60,999 nt of DNA, taken from contig CABUAW010000008.1 of the NCBI GenBank assembly GCA_902489645.1, positions 1 to 60,999 on the forward strand, in the 5' to 3' direction. This document shows, piece by piece, positions 28,401-34,057 of this stretch. Position 1 is the first letter of the stretch, and each line of letters starts with the position of its first letter. The notes beneath the pieces are model-generated. The model did no database searches. It was not told where the DNA came from and was given only the letters and a program-made list of their open reading frames with translations. A program made the position numbers and the translations under genes. The stretch is from an uncultured Lachnospiraceae bacterium (GTDB lineage Bacteria; Bacillota; Clostridia; Lachnospirales; Lachnospiraceae).

Positions 28401-28725
28401 CCATGTCCTTTGCCTTGGATTTATTCATTTTCATAAAAATCTGGGATGACCGGCTGTTTAACAACTTCCATTCAAGCCTATGACCATCTTTTGAAATAGC
28501 GATAAATTTTTCATCGGCTGCTTCTTTTGCGAAGCTGACCTTAAAATCATTGCCTTTGTTTTCATAACGGCCTTCTGAATTTAATACAATGGAATTATCA
28601 ATATCCTTCCATTCGCCGTTTTCCATATAGTGTACTGGCTGTCCATAAACAGCCGCCGTAAAAGAATGGTCTGCATTTTCAAAATGCTTTACACATTCTC
28701 TCCGAAATTCCCTTTTCTCTTTCAT
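22447..28725 (-). CDS. Giant Rhs/YD-repeat protein with DNRLRE, carbohydrate-binding-like and SH3b domains; putative polymorphic toxin
   Basis: 2092 aa without a signal peptide (MKEKREFRRECVKHFENADH). Domains in order: an N-terminal beta-rich region (1-240); a DNRLRE-like domain beginning DTRICSKYPNDNFGEN (about 247-390); early YD-type repeats (about 400-730); a carbohydrate-binding-like module (about 745-890, with a GKSSLKLE core); two SH3b domains (about 940-1005 and 1013-1080, each with GTVNAD then RTGPG or RSGPG); about 750 residues of YD repeats; and the Rhs core end (RYRGYYYDNETKLYYVSSRYY, about 1843-1863, then RFINPDDIG). The 187-residue tail after NNPVCRIDIGG is glycine-rich and hydrophobic (AGALVGGSIGIIS, GVLGAFVGGAVYGAI) and has no nuclease motif I recognise. 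Its ATG overlaps the holin stop (ATGA). DNA here is visibly more A+T-rich than the flanks. Confidence 0.9.
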   Translation of the reverse strand: MKEKREFRRECVKHFENADHSFTAAVYGQPVHYMENGEWKDIDNSIVLNSEGRYENKGNDFKVSFAKEAADEKFIAISKDGHRLEWKLLNSRSSQIFMKMNKSKAKDMEVVHLKSKVTYKNVFNGMDLEYVLSSKDLKENIILSKPLADGCLTFEIKTDLKPVKKDGKILFMTEERESIFTMATPYMFDAGGQTSYGIDVQCHEMDGEGKVLYMLIPDREWMNASERQWPVVIDPIISSSTDYHKIADTRICSKYPNDNFGENMELIAGKSSSVGTARSLIDFELPTLKPADMVIKAIFNVTCFSDYRVSHQIHLHRILDSWDCYKVTWNTMPRYDSKITDCNIFTDELGKSVQFDITELVKDWYNNGNKYGVMLKDSDEAGAYVEFLATDTSDAYMALRPKVFIQYVNYTGIQEFWTYHSQDVRRAGQVFVNDYNGNLIYKHAVDKISGNRMLYTLELVYNTNDKDLDIGYGKGVRLNYHQQIQSKTVDDTQYYEWIDGTGTRHYFKYDSEKSKWLDELNQDIELTIGTTASEKYTISNKSEDKLFFNSNGLLVKIKDINDNILAINYENNCIKSIVDGSGRILSITFSGTKIMKVTNPAGHEKTFAISNGYLTGIQDFDAKEIFLGYTNGLLTSVENFDGYKMVYAYTSNPARVKTVKEYVGNTAKRTLTLEYGYNINKFTDERGRMESYLFNNAGQTVSIKNDEGYAQIQEYSEKGASINKLSKVSKLQYTVPQLLKNPNVFDASMWTAYALDGSSATLNTNTAYTKHGKSSLKLESTNTTSYGRYGQYIPLIKGKTYTFSAYVRTVNEVAYGPSAGTYLRVEYKDSTGNYQGCESRRIRNTYGEWILLDVTFTLPANAASADVIFYVLQLHFRGTSYVDCLQVEEGQVGNRRNLIENNDFTYDLYKFTRSGTLEDRDKLLNISEISEDFSEGEQNNILSGTVNADVLNVRSGPGTNYSVVTQISNGQMVTILETTTGSGMSWYHIRFALNGATYTGYVAAEYITLLSADVRTGTVNADALNMRTGPGTGYTAIAQLTYGTGVTILANASGSGMQWFQISVLINGTEYVGYVAAEYITETTSSGNGNGPVNTEKIPQNTGTLNSKVMRMIGNPTAEKRLSQTIPVSGKANDSYVISGWGCGNPLPKNDTRDFGVELEFTYTDGKKEAFIGNFASDSNQWQYVNKVVIAKKDYTSIKASYLLKNNANKVYFDGLSVYKDEYWPSFTYDDKGNVISCTDARNKKTTFAYDEKNNITKITTPKGANFKYVYDSKHNITEATTATNKKYKFTYDSHGNVTSVRIVNPDNENQYIQSGMSYTNDGNYLLKNTDCFGKTVACEYDTASGNLKSMTDANGKKTSYAYDLMGRLISVSRINKVNGKDTTITNNYTYENDQLKTIGHNGMNYTFSYDTFGNLAQAKAGNRTLVTNTFKMNGTQLEKSVLGNNTGVSYEYDKYDRVIREKSVKSDGTAVTEYEYLYDHDGNLASVADKVNNEKEQYFYSISNQVARVESSTGASIQYEYDENDTLKAVRTTYDQASKQMSYEYDADYNETKTTTMGGKTLISEYDALGRLLTKRFNTDNQFTVTYGYRDGVNGSSSAMIQSMSNNGRSISYLYNDDGNIRQIGTAWTTQTFEYDAIGQLIRVNDDDTGYTTVYTYDAGGNMMEEKVYAYTMAATPATEVLSQRTFTYDTAWKDQMKTRNGKTLTYDGVGNLLSYDGTTFTWTKGRRLSGVTKADGTKAAYTYNHKGQRISKTVGGVKHTYFYGGELLMCEKASGLDMKFSYDSIGNPVAILYNNVEYYYVKNLQGDIIGLINAAGTWVVEYIYDIWGNIRYIHGSMASTLGQDNPIRYRGYYYDNETKLYYVSSRYYSSELCRFINPDDIGLVGMSPMTLTDKNLYAYCDNNPVCRIDIGGKLWFPVAGALVGGSIGIISKVVYNAVTGNDLYDGVLGAFVGGAVYGAITTLPFVRKSIGKYANVIASYASAAAESMANEICSYIEGNEITVENLSKSAKNVVADTIYNGTTTYVGGEIGAKVFPTNRGWFQPTKLMSAFFGKYAMKMWGQSVIQAITVTALNLGRYAVYELRKRQMLE

Positions 28726-29231
28726 TTTGTTTCCTCCTTGTCATTTAAAATTTTTTCAGTGTCGGTGTCCATTTCCGTATCAGTGTCCATGCTGACTTCG
28801 TCATTCAGCAGCTTTTCCGTCACGGCCAGCCCTTTAATAAGAACAGCCGGAACTTCACAGCCACATTCCACCAGATTTTCCAGAATACTGCGGACTTCAT
28901 TTACCATGAGACAGGCCAGGGTAAACCAGCCAACCATCATAAGAAATCCCAAATCCATATGTAAAACATCATCGCCCATATGAACGAAAACGCTGGCTAC
29001 AAGAAATGCCACCGCAATGATGACCCAGTACCCCAGTTTTTTTAAAATGCCCCGAAGGCCGACCAAGCTACTCTCCGTTTTTGATTTTCGGGACTTATAC
29101 CACCCCGTCAGCCAGTCAAACATATTGAAAATGATAAAGGCCGCAAAGATGTACCAGTAATCTCCAAATATGGCTATCAAAAGCGTTACCATCGCGCCGA
29201 CTGCCGCATTATACATATCTAAAAATTTCAA
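28722..29231 (-). CDS. Phage-type holin (holin family 4 / TcdE-like)
   Basis: 169 aa with three to four membrane segments: AVGAMVTLLIAIFGDYWYIF, FAAFIIFNMFDWLTG, GYWVIIAVAFLVASVFVHM and GFLMMVGWFTLACLMV. The D-x-L-T-G-x-x-K/R-S-x-K loop with SSLVGLRGILKKLGYW is the signature of the phage_holin_4 family, which includes the clostridial toxin-release holin TcdE. The TTG at 29231 is the likely start because AAAGGAGGTGG lies just upstream; the nearest ATG is five codons further in. An acidic C-terminal tail contains a short internal repeat (TEKLLNDE, TEKILNDK). Its stop overlaps the Rhs start, so the two are translationally coupled. Confidence 0.88.
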   Translation of the reverse strand: MKFLDMYNAAVGAMVTLLIAIFGDYWYIFAAFIIFNMFDWLTGWYKSRKSKTESSLVGLRGILKKLGYWVIIAVAFLVASVFVHMGDDVLHMDLGFLMMVGWFTLACLMVNEVRSILENLVECGCEVPAVLIKGLAVTEKLLNDEVSMDTDTEMDTDTEKILNDKEETK

Positions 29232-29253
29232 GTTTCCACCTCCTTTCCGTGTT

Positions 29254-29269
29254 TTATGCAATTGCATAA
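29254..29269. promoter_or_regulatory. 16-bp palindrome, candidate operator of the XRE repressor
   Basis: TTATGCAATTGCATAA is a perfect palindrome immediately downstream of the holin promoter. One arm, TTGCATAATTT, recurs at 29326-29336 across the -35 of the repressor's own promoter. A shared site at both promoters fits autoregulated repression by the divergent XRE protein. Confidence 0.55.
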
Positions 29270-29280
29270 TTTATGTTTTT

Positions 29281-29310
29281 ATAATATACGCTTTTAAATA
29301 ATTTTGTCAA
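29281..29310 (-). promoter_or_regulatory. Strong promoter for the holin-rhs operon
   Basis: On the minus strand TTGACA (29305-29310), 18-bp spacer, TATTAT (29281-29286). The start site is expected near 29274, directly before the 16-bp palindrome. Confidence 0.7.
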
Positions 29311-29325
29311 GCACTTTTTATTCAT

Positions 29326-29354
29326 TTGCATAATTTTTAAAAATGTGCTATATT
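29326..29354 (+). promoter_or_regulatory. Promoter for the XRE repressor, overlapping a repeated operator-like motif
   Basis: TTGCAT (29326-29331), 17-bp spacer, TATATT (29349-29354). The -35 is part of TTGCATAATTT, the motif also present in the palindrome at 29254-29269. Confidence 0.6.
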
Positions 29355-29377
29355 TAAGGAACAGGGAGTGGATGAAC

Positions 29378-29689
29378 ATGGGTATTGGAAGTAAATTATC
29401 CGAATTAATGGAAACAAATGGGACAAACGCAAACGAGCTTGCAAAAAAGATTGGCGTATCCCCGCAGACGATTTACTCAATGATTAAGCGGGACAGTAAA
29501 AAGGCGGATATCGAAGTTCTATTAAAAATTGCCGCGATTTTTGGGGTAAATATTGAATATTTTGTGGGAGAGCAAACGGCGCCGATAACGATGGCGGCCC
29601 ATTTTGACGGCACGGAATATACCGAAGAAGAATTGGAAGAAATCCGTCAGTTTGCAGAATTTGTTAAAAAAAGAAAATCTAAGTCCTGA
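29378..29689 (+). CDS. XRE-family repressor (ImmR-like)
   Basis: 103-residue helix-turn-helix protein: HTH from about residue 4 to 60 (KLSELMETNGTNANELAKKI, then VSPQTIYSMIKRDSKKADIE), then FGVNIEYFVG and an acidic/basic C-terminal tail. The ATG at 29378 is 9 nt after GGGAG; an ATG two codons earlier is also possible. It is divergent from the holin-rhs operon and followed by an ImmA-like peptidase gene, the ICEBs1/prophage arrangement in which the peptidase inactivates the repressor. Repression of the holin-rhs promoter is inferred. Confidence 0.88.
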   Translation: MGIGSKLSELMETNGTNANELAKKIGVSPQTIYSMIKRDSKKADIEVLLKIAAIFGVNIEYFVGEQTAPITMAAHFDGTEYTEEELEEIRQFAEFVKKRKSKS

Positions 29690-29737
29690 TTATGGGACAC
29701 TACTTTGAAGTATACTCAGGCGTAGGAGGTGCTGCTT

Positions 29738-30208
29738 ATGAACAAACTTGAATGCCTGGAAGACGAAGCTTATGCAGAAGGAATTGATATCATTGACTAC
29801 AACTTTAACAGTGATAACATCAAGGGCCTTTATGTGGATGGTATCATTGCATTAAATCAAAAAATAGAAACGACAAACGAAAGAACCTGTATCCTGGCGG
29901 AAGAACTTGGTCACCACGAAACCTCTTTCGGAAATATCCTCGACCAGTCTGTTGCGGCGAATCGGAAACAGGAATATAAAGCCCGCATTTGGGCCTACAA
30001 GAAAATAATTTCCCCGGAAGATTTGTTTTCGGCATTTAAGTCCGGCTGCCGCAACCGGTATGAAATTGCGGAACATATCGGTGTCACGGAAGAATTTCTG
30101 GAAGAAGCGCTGGCCTATTTTAAAACCAAATATCCCGAAGGCCTGAATGAAGATTTTTATATGATACGCTTCATTCCCAACCTTCAAATACTTATGCGTT
30201 TTGAATAA
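29738..30208 (+). CDS. ImmA/IrrE-like metallopeptidase domain protein
   Basis: 156 aa, COG2856-type. The metal-binding helix is CILAEELGHHETSFGNIL (about residues 47-64); the first position of the canonical HExxH is Glu here (EELGHH), a variant I recall from many Firmicute members of the family. The C-terminal block RIWAYKKIISPEDLFSAFK then GCRNRYEIAEHIGVTEEFLE is typical. SD AGGAGGTG precedes the ATG at 29738. In ICEBs1, ImmA cleaves repressor ImmR after activation by RapI or DNA damage; the same role towards the upstream XRE protein is inferred. Confidence 0.85.
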   Translation: MNKLECLEDEAYAEGIDIIDYNFNSDNIKGLYVDGIIALNQKIETTNERTCILAEELGHHETSFGNILDQSVAANRKQEYKARIWAYKKIISPEDLFSAFKSGCRNRYEIAEHIGVTEEFLEEALAYFKTKYPEGLNEDFYMIRFIPNLQILMRFE

Positions 30209-30217
30209 AACACATAA

Positions 30218-30298
30218 ACACCCGCCGAAGTCTCCTGCACTTTGTCCGTCAGACACGAATTCTGACAGCCGCAGGCCGTTTTTTCGGCGGGTATTTTT
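30218..30298. repeat. 81-bp direct repeat, left copy, containing a terminator hairpin
   Basis: Matches 31772-31852 in 80 of 81 positions, in the same orientation. The ends ACCCGCCGAA and TTCGGCGGGT pair and are followed by TATTTTT, so the repeat forms a long terminator; an inner stem GTCAGA...TCTGAC is also present. This copy follows the ImmA-like gene. Confidence 0.92.
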
Positions 30299-30304
30299 AC
30301 ATAT

Positions 30305-31651
30305 CTACAAAAATAACAGCATATAAATTGGCAGGCAAATAATATCACCCTCAACTTTTAAATCCTTTGTATATATAATATAACGTTCACCTATTTTTGA
30401 GGAAAATTTACTTTTAAATTTATCCAACGAGACATGGTTTCTGTAAGAAGAGGATTTTACTTCAATCGGACAGATTTTTCGTTTCTTACTGATTAAGAAA
30501 TCAATTTCCATACGATTTTGTACATTTTCTCTGTCACTTCTCGAATAAAAATAAAGCTTATGGCCTCTGCTTTTCAGCATTTGAGCCGCAACATTTTCAA
30601 AAAACATCCCTTCATTCAAGCCAATCCTGTCAAATAAAATTGCTTTATAAACCTCCTCTTCCATAAGCTCATTATCTGAAAATGCGTGGCTAAACAACAC
30701 CCCTGTATCAGCCATATAACATTTTAATGTTACCCGTTCCGAATTCAGGCTCAAACCTACGTTTGGTTCCGTCGAGTTAAAGCAGGTATTAATAATCATT
30801 GCCTCATCCAGCCACATAAAGGCATCTTCATATTCTCTAAAACGTGCTTCTTTCTGAATGGAGGCCAATGAATATTTCTTTTCATGTTTGGAAAGCTGAG
30901 ATGGAATACCATCAAAAATAGCCAGGACTTTACTCTCATATCCTTTTGCAAATTTCGTAACATCGTTGCGATACAGATTGAGTATCCTCCGTTTAGCCCG
31001 GTCTGCTTTTTCAAAATTTTTTGTTTCCATAAAGGCCAAAACCGCCTGCGGCATACCACCCACAAGCATGTACTGGCGAAACATATTCATAATTTTCCGA
31101 TGCAAGGCTTCTCCAACAGGCCGCATTTTTTCAAAACATTCCTTAATGTACGGAACCGTCACTTCATCCCCCATAGCCCAAAGAAATTCTTCAAAATCCA
31201 TCGGGTGCATACTCAGATGTTCTTCTTCGGACGGCAATACAATCCCTTCCACGTTCTGCTTCAACGTAATCAATGAGCCAGTTTCAAGATAATCGTAGCG
31301 GCCATCAGCCACAAGATGCTTAATCATCTGCCGGGCTTTCGGATACATTTGAACCTCATCGAAAATAATCAAAGACTCTCTGACAAATAGCCTGACACCA
31401 TAAAACACAGATAGTTTGCTAAAAAATATATCATAATCTGTAAAATCATTCTCAAATACATCCAAAATCTGCCCGGATATATTTGAAAAGTCAATCAAAA
31501 GATACGACTTATATTCTTGCTTTCCAAACTGCTCAGCAATATAACTTTTCCCAACACGACGGGCGCCTTCGAGCAAAAGTGCCGTACTTCCTTTGTCAAT
31601 ATTTTTCCATTCCAGCATCCGCTCATAAATTTTTCTTTTCAATTCCAACAT
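30305..31651 (-). CDS. AAA+ ATPase with DUF4143-type C-terminus
   Basis: 448 aa. Walker A GARRVGKS (29-36), Walker B SLIIFDEVQ (about 95-103), then a sensor-like LETGSLITL; the C-terminal half ends in FLISKKRKICPIEVKSSS, the nuclease-like (PD-(D/E)XK-type) patch seen in DUF4143 proteins. These ATPases are common and often associated with mobile or defence regions, but their function is unknown. The ATG follows GGGGTGAC. The gene with its own promoter is bracketed by two 81-bp direct repeats and lies on the minus strand between immA-like and trmL genes. Confidence 0.88.
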   Translation of the reverse strand: MLELKRKIYERMLEWKNIDKGSTALLLEGARRVGKSYIAEQFGKQEYKSYLLIDFSNISGQILDVFENDFTDYDIFFSKLSVFYGVRLFVRESLIIFDEVQMYPKARQMIKHLVADGRYDYLETGSLITLKQNVEGIVLPSEEEHLSMHPMDFEEFLWAMGDEVTVPYIKECFEKMRPVGEALHRKIMNMFRQYMLVGGMPQAVLAFMETKNFEKADRAKRRILNLYRNDVTKFAKGYESKVLAIFDGIPSQLSKHEKKYSLASIQKEARFREYEDAFMWLDEAMIINTCFNSTEPNVGLSLNSERVTLKCYMADTGVLFSHAFSDNELMEEEVYKAILFDRIGLNEGMFFENVAAQMLKSRGHKLYFYSRSDRENVQNRMEIDFLISKKRKICPIEVKSSSYRNHVSLDKFKSKFSSKIGERYIIYTKDLKVEGDIICLPIYMLLFL

Positions 31652-31661
31652 GTCACCCCTT

Positions 31662-31750
31662 CACGTTTTCAAGATTTCTTAAAATCCATATTATCACGTT
31701 TTCAAGGTTTCTTCAAATCCATATTATCACGTTTTCAAGGTTTTTGAAGA
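31662..31750. repeat. 33-bp tandem repeat (about 2.7 units) upstream of the AAA ATPase
   Basis: Units begin at 31662, 31695 and 31728 with CACGTTTTCAAG, each followed by a TTTCTT-AAATCCATATTAT stretch; two full units differ at only two positions and the third is partial. The repeat lies in the promoter/leader region of the minus-strand ATPase gene and contains its promoter. Confidence 0.9.
31688..31716 (-). promoter_or_regulatory. Promoter of the AAA ATPase gene inside the tandem repeat
   Basis: On the minus strand TTGAAG (31711-31716), 17-bp spacer, TAATAT (31688-31693), about 37 bp before the start codon. The -10 recurs in the next unit (31721-31726), but its -35 position (CTTCAA) is poor. 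Confidence 0.5.
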
Positions 31751-31771
31751 ATTAAAGCCAAATACATAAAA

Positions 31772-31852
31772 ACACCCGCCGAAGTCTCCTGCACTTTGTC
31801 CGTCAGACACGAATTCTGACAGCCGCAGACCGTTTTTTCGGCGGGTATTTTT
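31772..31852. repeat. 81-bp direct repeat, right copy, containing a terminator hairpin
   Basis: Same sequence and orientation as 30218-30298 with one G-to-A difference. It ends 5 bp before the trmL stop codon and can serve as a terminator between the convergent or tandem genes. Confidence 0.92.
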
Positions 31853-31857
31853 CATCT

Positions 31858-32361
31858 TTATTCTTTCCAGTGCAGCCGGTGAAGTTCACCGAGCAGCTGC
31901 ATTTGTTTAAAGTTCTGCTGCCGCAGGGCTTCATAAAGCACAATGGCCACAGAGTTTGACAAATTCAGGGAGCGGATATTTTCAAGCATCGGTATCCGCA
32001 CGCAAAAATCTTCATGTTCAACGAGAATCTCCTCCGGGATTCCGGCGCTTTCTTTGCCAAACATAATATAGGCATCCGCTTCAAAAGCCACGTCTGTATA
32101 AACATGTTTCGCCTTGGTGGTTGCCATATAAAGTTTTCCCCGGCACTCCGGATTCTTCTCGAGGAAATCCGCAAAATTATCGTAAACCGTCACATCCAAG
32201 TCTTTCCAATAATCCATACCGGCCCGGCGAAGCTGTTTTTCATTAATCCGAAACCCCAGTGGCTCAATGAGATGAAGTCTGGAACCGGTAGCCACGCAGG
32301 TCCGTCCGATATTTCCCGTATTGGCCGGGATTTCCGGCTCTAATAAAACAATATTCAGCAA
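31858..32361 (-). CDS. trmL: tRNA (cytidine/uridine-34 2'-O)-methyltransferase
   Basis: SPOUT-fold methyltransferase, 167 aa, that modifies the wobble ribose of tRNA-Leu. Motifs are the N-terminal EPEIPANTGNIGRTC, MFGKESAGIPEEIL, and the C-terminal knot RIPMLENIRSLNLSNSVAIV. The start is a TTG directly following the TAG stop of the aminotransferase gene, 7 nt after AAAGGATG, so the two genes abut and are co-translated. Confidence 0.95.
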   Translation of the reverse strand: MLNIVLLEPEIPANTGNIGRTCVATGSRLHLIEPLGFRINEKQLRRAGMDYWKDLDVTVYDNFADFLEKNPECRGKLYMATTKAKHVYTDVAFEADAYIMFGKESAGIPEEILVEHEDFCVRIPMLENIRSLNLSNSVAIVLYEALRQQNFKQMQLLGELHRLHWKE

Positions 32362-33546
32362 CTAAATCCATCCTTTTTCTTTACGAATCTCTGCAACGAA
32401 CTGAGCAATGCGGTCCGTCGCATGTTTTAATTCATCCAGTGAATAGGCGTAAGAAATACGCAGGAAGCCTTCGCCACATTCACCAAAAGCCGTTCCGGGA
32501 ACGACCGCCACTTTTTTCCGGTTCAAAAGCTCCATGGCAAATTCATCCGAAGTCATCCCAAGCTCCTTAATACTCGGAAATACATAGAAGGCGCCGAAAG
32601 GCTCAAAACATTTCAGTCCCATCTTACGGAAGGTATGCACAAGAAAGCGGCGCCGCTGATTATAGGAAATACGCATTTCCTCCACATCTCTGTCGCCGTT
32701 TTTCAATGCATCCACGGCGGCATACTGGCTTGTCGTCGGCGCACACATGATGGCAAACTGATGAATTTTAAGCATCTGCTCCAAAATAACATGGGGTGCG
32801 CAGGTATAGCCCAGACGCCAGCCCGTCATAGCATAAGCCTTTGAAAAACCGTTAATTAAAATCGTCCGCTCTCTCATTCCCGGCAAAGAAGCAATCGTCA
32901 CATGCTTCGCACCATAGGTCAGCTCACTATAAATTTCATCGGACATGACAAGAATGTCTTTCTCAATACAGACCTGGGCAATATCCTCCAAATCTTCACG
33001 CCGAAGAACCGAGCCCGTCGGATTATTTGGAAATGGAAGAATCAACACCTTTGTTTTCGGTGTAATCGCCGAGAGCAGTTCCTCCTTTGTCAGACGGAAT
33101 TCATTTTTCTCCTGAAGCTCCAGAATGACCGGCTGGCCTCCGGCCAAAATAGTACACGGTTCATAGGATACATAGCTTGGCTGGGGAATAATTACCTCGT
33201 CCCCCGGGTTTAAGACGGCCCGCAATCCGATATCAATAGCCTCCGAGCCTCCGACGGTAACCATAACCTCCGTATCCGGGTCATACTCCACCTGATACAT
33301 TCGTTTCAGATAGTTGCAAATTTCATTTCTCAAATCCTTCAAACCGGAATTGGACGTATAAAACGTCCGCCCCCGTTCCAGGGAATAAATGCCTTCCTCC
33401 CGGATATGCCATGGCGTATCAAAATCCGGTTCGCCAACGCCGAGAGAGATAACCTCCGGGTCATCCATTTCGGACACTAAATCAAAAAATTTACGAATAC
33501 CGGAAGGTTTTATACCAACGGTACGTTCTGCTAACATGTTTTTCAC
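32362..33546 (-). CDS. Pyridoxal-phosphate aminotransferase, class I/II (aspartate aminotransferase superfamily)
   Basis: 394 aa. PLP lysine is Lys236 in NGFSKAYAMTGWRLGY; other contacts are the NNPTG asparagine (about 175) and Asp203 in MSDEIYSEL; SLGVGEPDFDTP is the N-terminal signature. Closest in style to PatA-type enzymes acting on aromatic or acidic amino acids. The GTG start overlaps the Lrp gene's stop (GTGA). Its pairing with an Lrp/AsnC regulator suggests amino-acid-responsive control. Substrate not assignable. Confidence 0.92.
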   Translation of the reverse strand: MKNMLAERTVGIKPSGIRKFFDLVSEMDDPEVISLGVGEPDFDTPWHIREEGIYSLERGRTFYTSNSGLKDLRNEICNYLKRMYQVEYDPDTEVMVTVGGSEAIDIGLRAVLNPGDEVIIPQPSYVSYEPCTILAGGQPVILELQEKNEFRLTKEELLSAITPKTKVLILPFPNNPTGSVLRREDLEDIAQVCIEKDILVMSDEIYSELTYGAKHVTIASLPGMRERTILINGFSKAYAMTGWRLGYTCAPHVILEQMLKIHQFAIMCAPTTSQYAAVDALKNGDRDVEEMRISYNQRRRFLVHTFRKMGLKCFEPFGAFYVFPSIKELGMTSDEFAMELLNRKKVAVVPGTAFGECGEGFLRISYAYSLDELKHATDRIAQFVAEIRKEKGWI

Positions 33547-34034
33547 GGTGTAATCAACATCCTTTCACGAGGGCTCTGGGAAACAAAAATCGTCCCGTGT
33601 TCTTTATATTTTTTCAGTACAAAATGGGTTGCCGTGCTGAGAACCGAATCCAGCGGAGACAGTTTGTCCGAAACAAACATGGCAACCTCCTGCAGGGTTT
33701 TTCCTTCCAGCATAACCATCAGGTCAAAGCCGCCGGAAATTAAATACACCGAATTCACTTCACTGAAATTATAAATCCGTTCTGCAATCTTATCAAAGCC
33801 CTGTCCCCTTTGCGGTGTTACCCGGACTTCAATCATAGCGATAACCTTCTCATTGTTCACTTTATTCCAGTTAATCAGAGTATGATATCCACAAATAATT
33901 TTATCCTGCTCCATTTCATAAATGGCTCTGGACACATTATCCTCCGTATCCCCCAGCAGAACAGCCAAATCTTCCACGCTGACTTTACTGTTCTTCTCCA
34001 TAATCGCTAAAATCTTTTCTTTTAATTCACTCAT
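33543..34034 (-). CDS. Lrp/AsnC family transcriptional regulator
   Basis: 163 aa. N-terminal winged helix (LKEKILAIMEKNSKVSVEDL, then DTEDNVSRAIYEME), and a RAM ligand-binding domain from about residue 62 (AMIEVRVTPQRGQGFDKIAE, then SVYLISGGFDLMVMLEG). Lrp proteins form octamers and sense amino acids. The stop codon overlaps the aminotransferase start, indicating joint expression and probably autoregulation of the unit. SD TTGGAGG. Confidence 0.93.
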   Translation of the reverse strand: MSELKEKILAIMEKNSKVSVEDLAVLLGDTEDNVSRAIYEMEQDKIICGYHTLINWNKVNNEKVIAMIEVRVTPQRGQGFDKIAERIYNFSEVNSVYLISGGFDLMVMLEGKTLQEVAMFVSDKLSPLDSVLSTATHFVLKKYKEHGTIFVSQSPRERMLITP

Positions 34035-34057
34035 TTCTACTAATCCTCCAAGAAAAT

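Noticed and set aside
28722..29231. Holin as a sign of an intact prophage
   Set aside because: No integrase, capsid, tail, portal or lysin gene is present near it; its coupling to the Rhs gene gives a better explanation.
31662..31750. Short direct repeats as a CRISPR array
   Set aside because: Units are back-to-back with no spacers, only about 2.7 copies, and there are no cas genes in the window.
31483..31755. Plus-strand open frame with repeated peptide HIITFSRFL over the 33-bp repeats
   Set aside because: The peptide repetition is a by-product of the DNA repeat (33 is a multiple of 3). There is no ribosome binding site, and most of it runs antisense to the ATPase gene.
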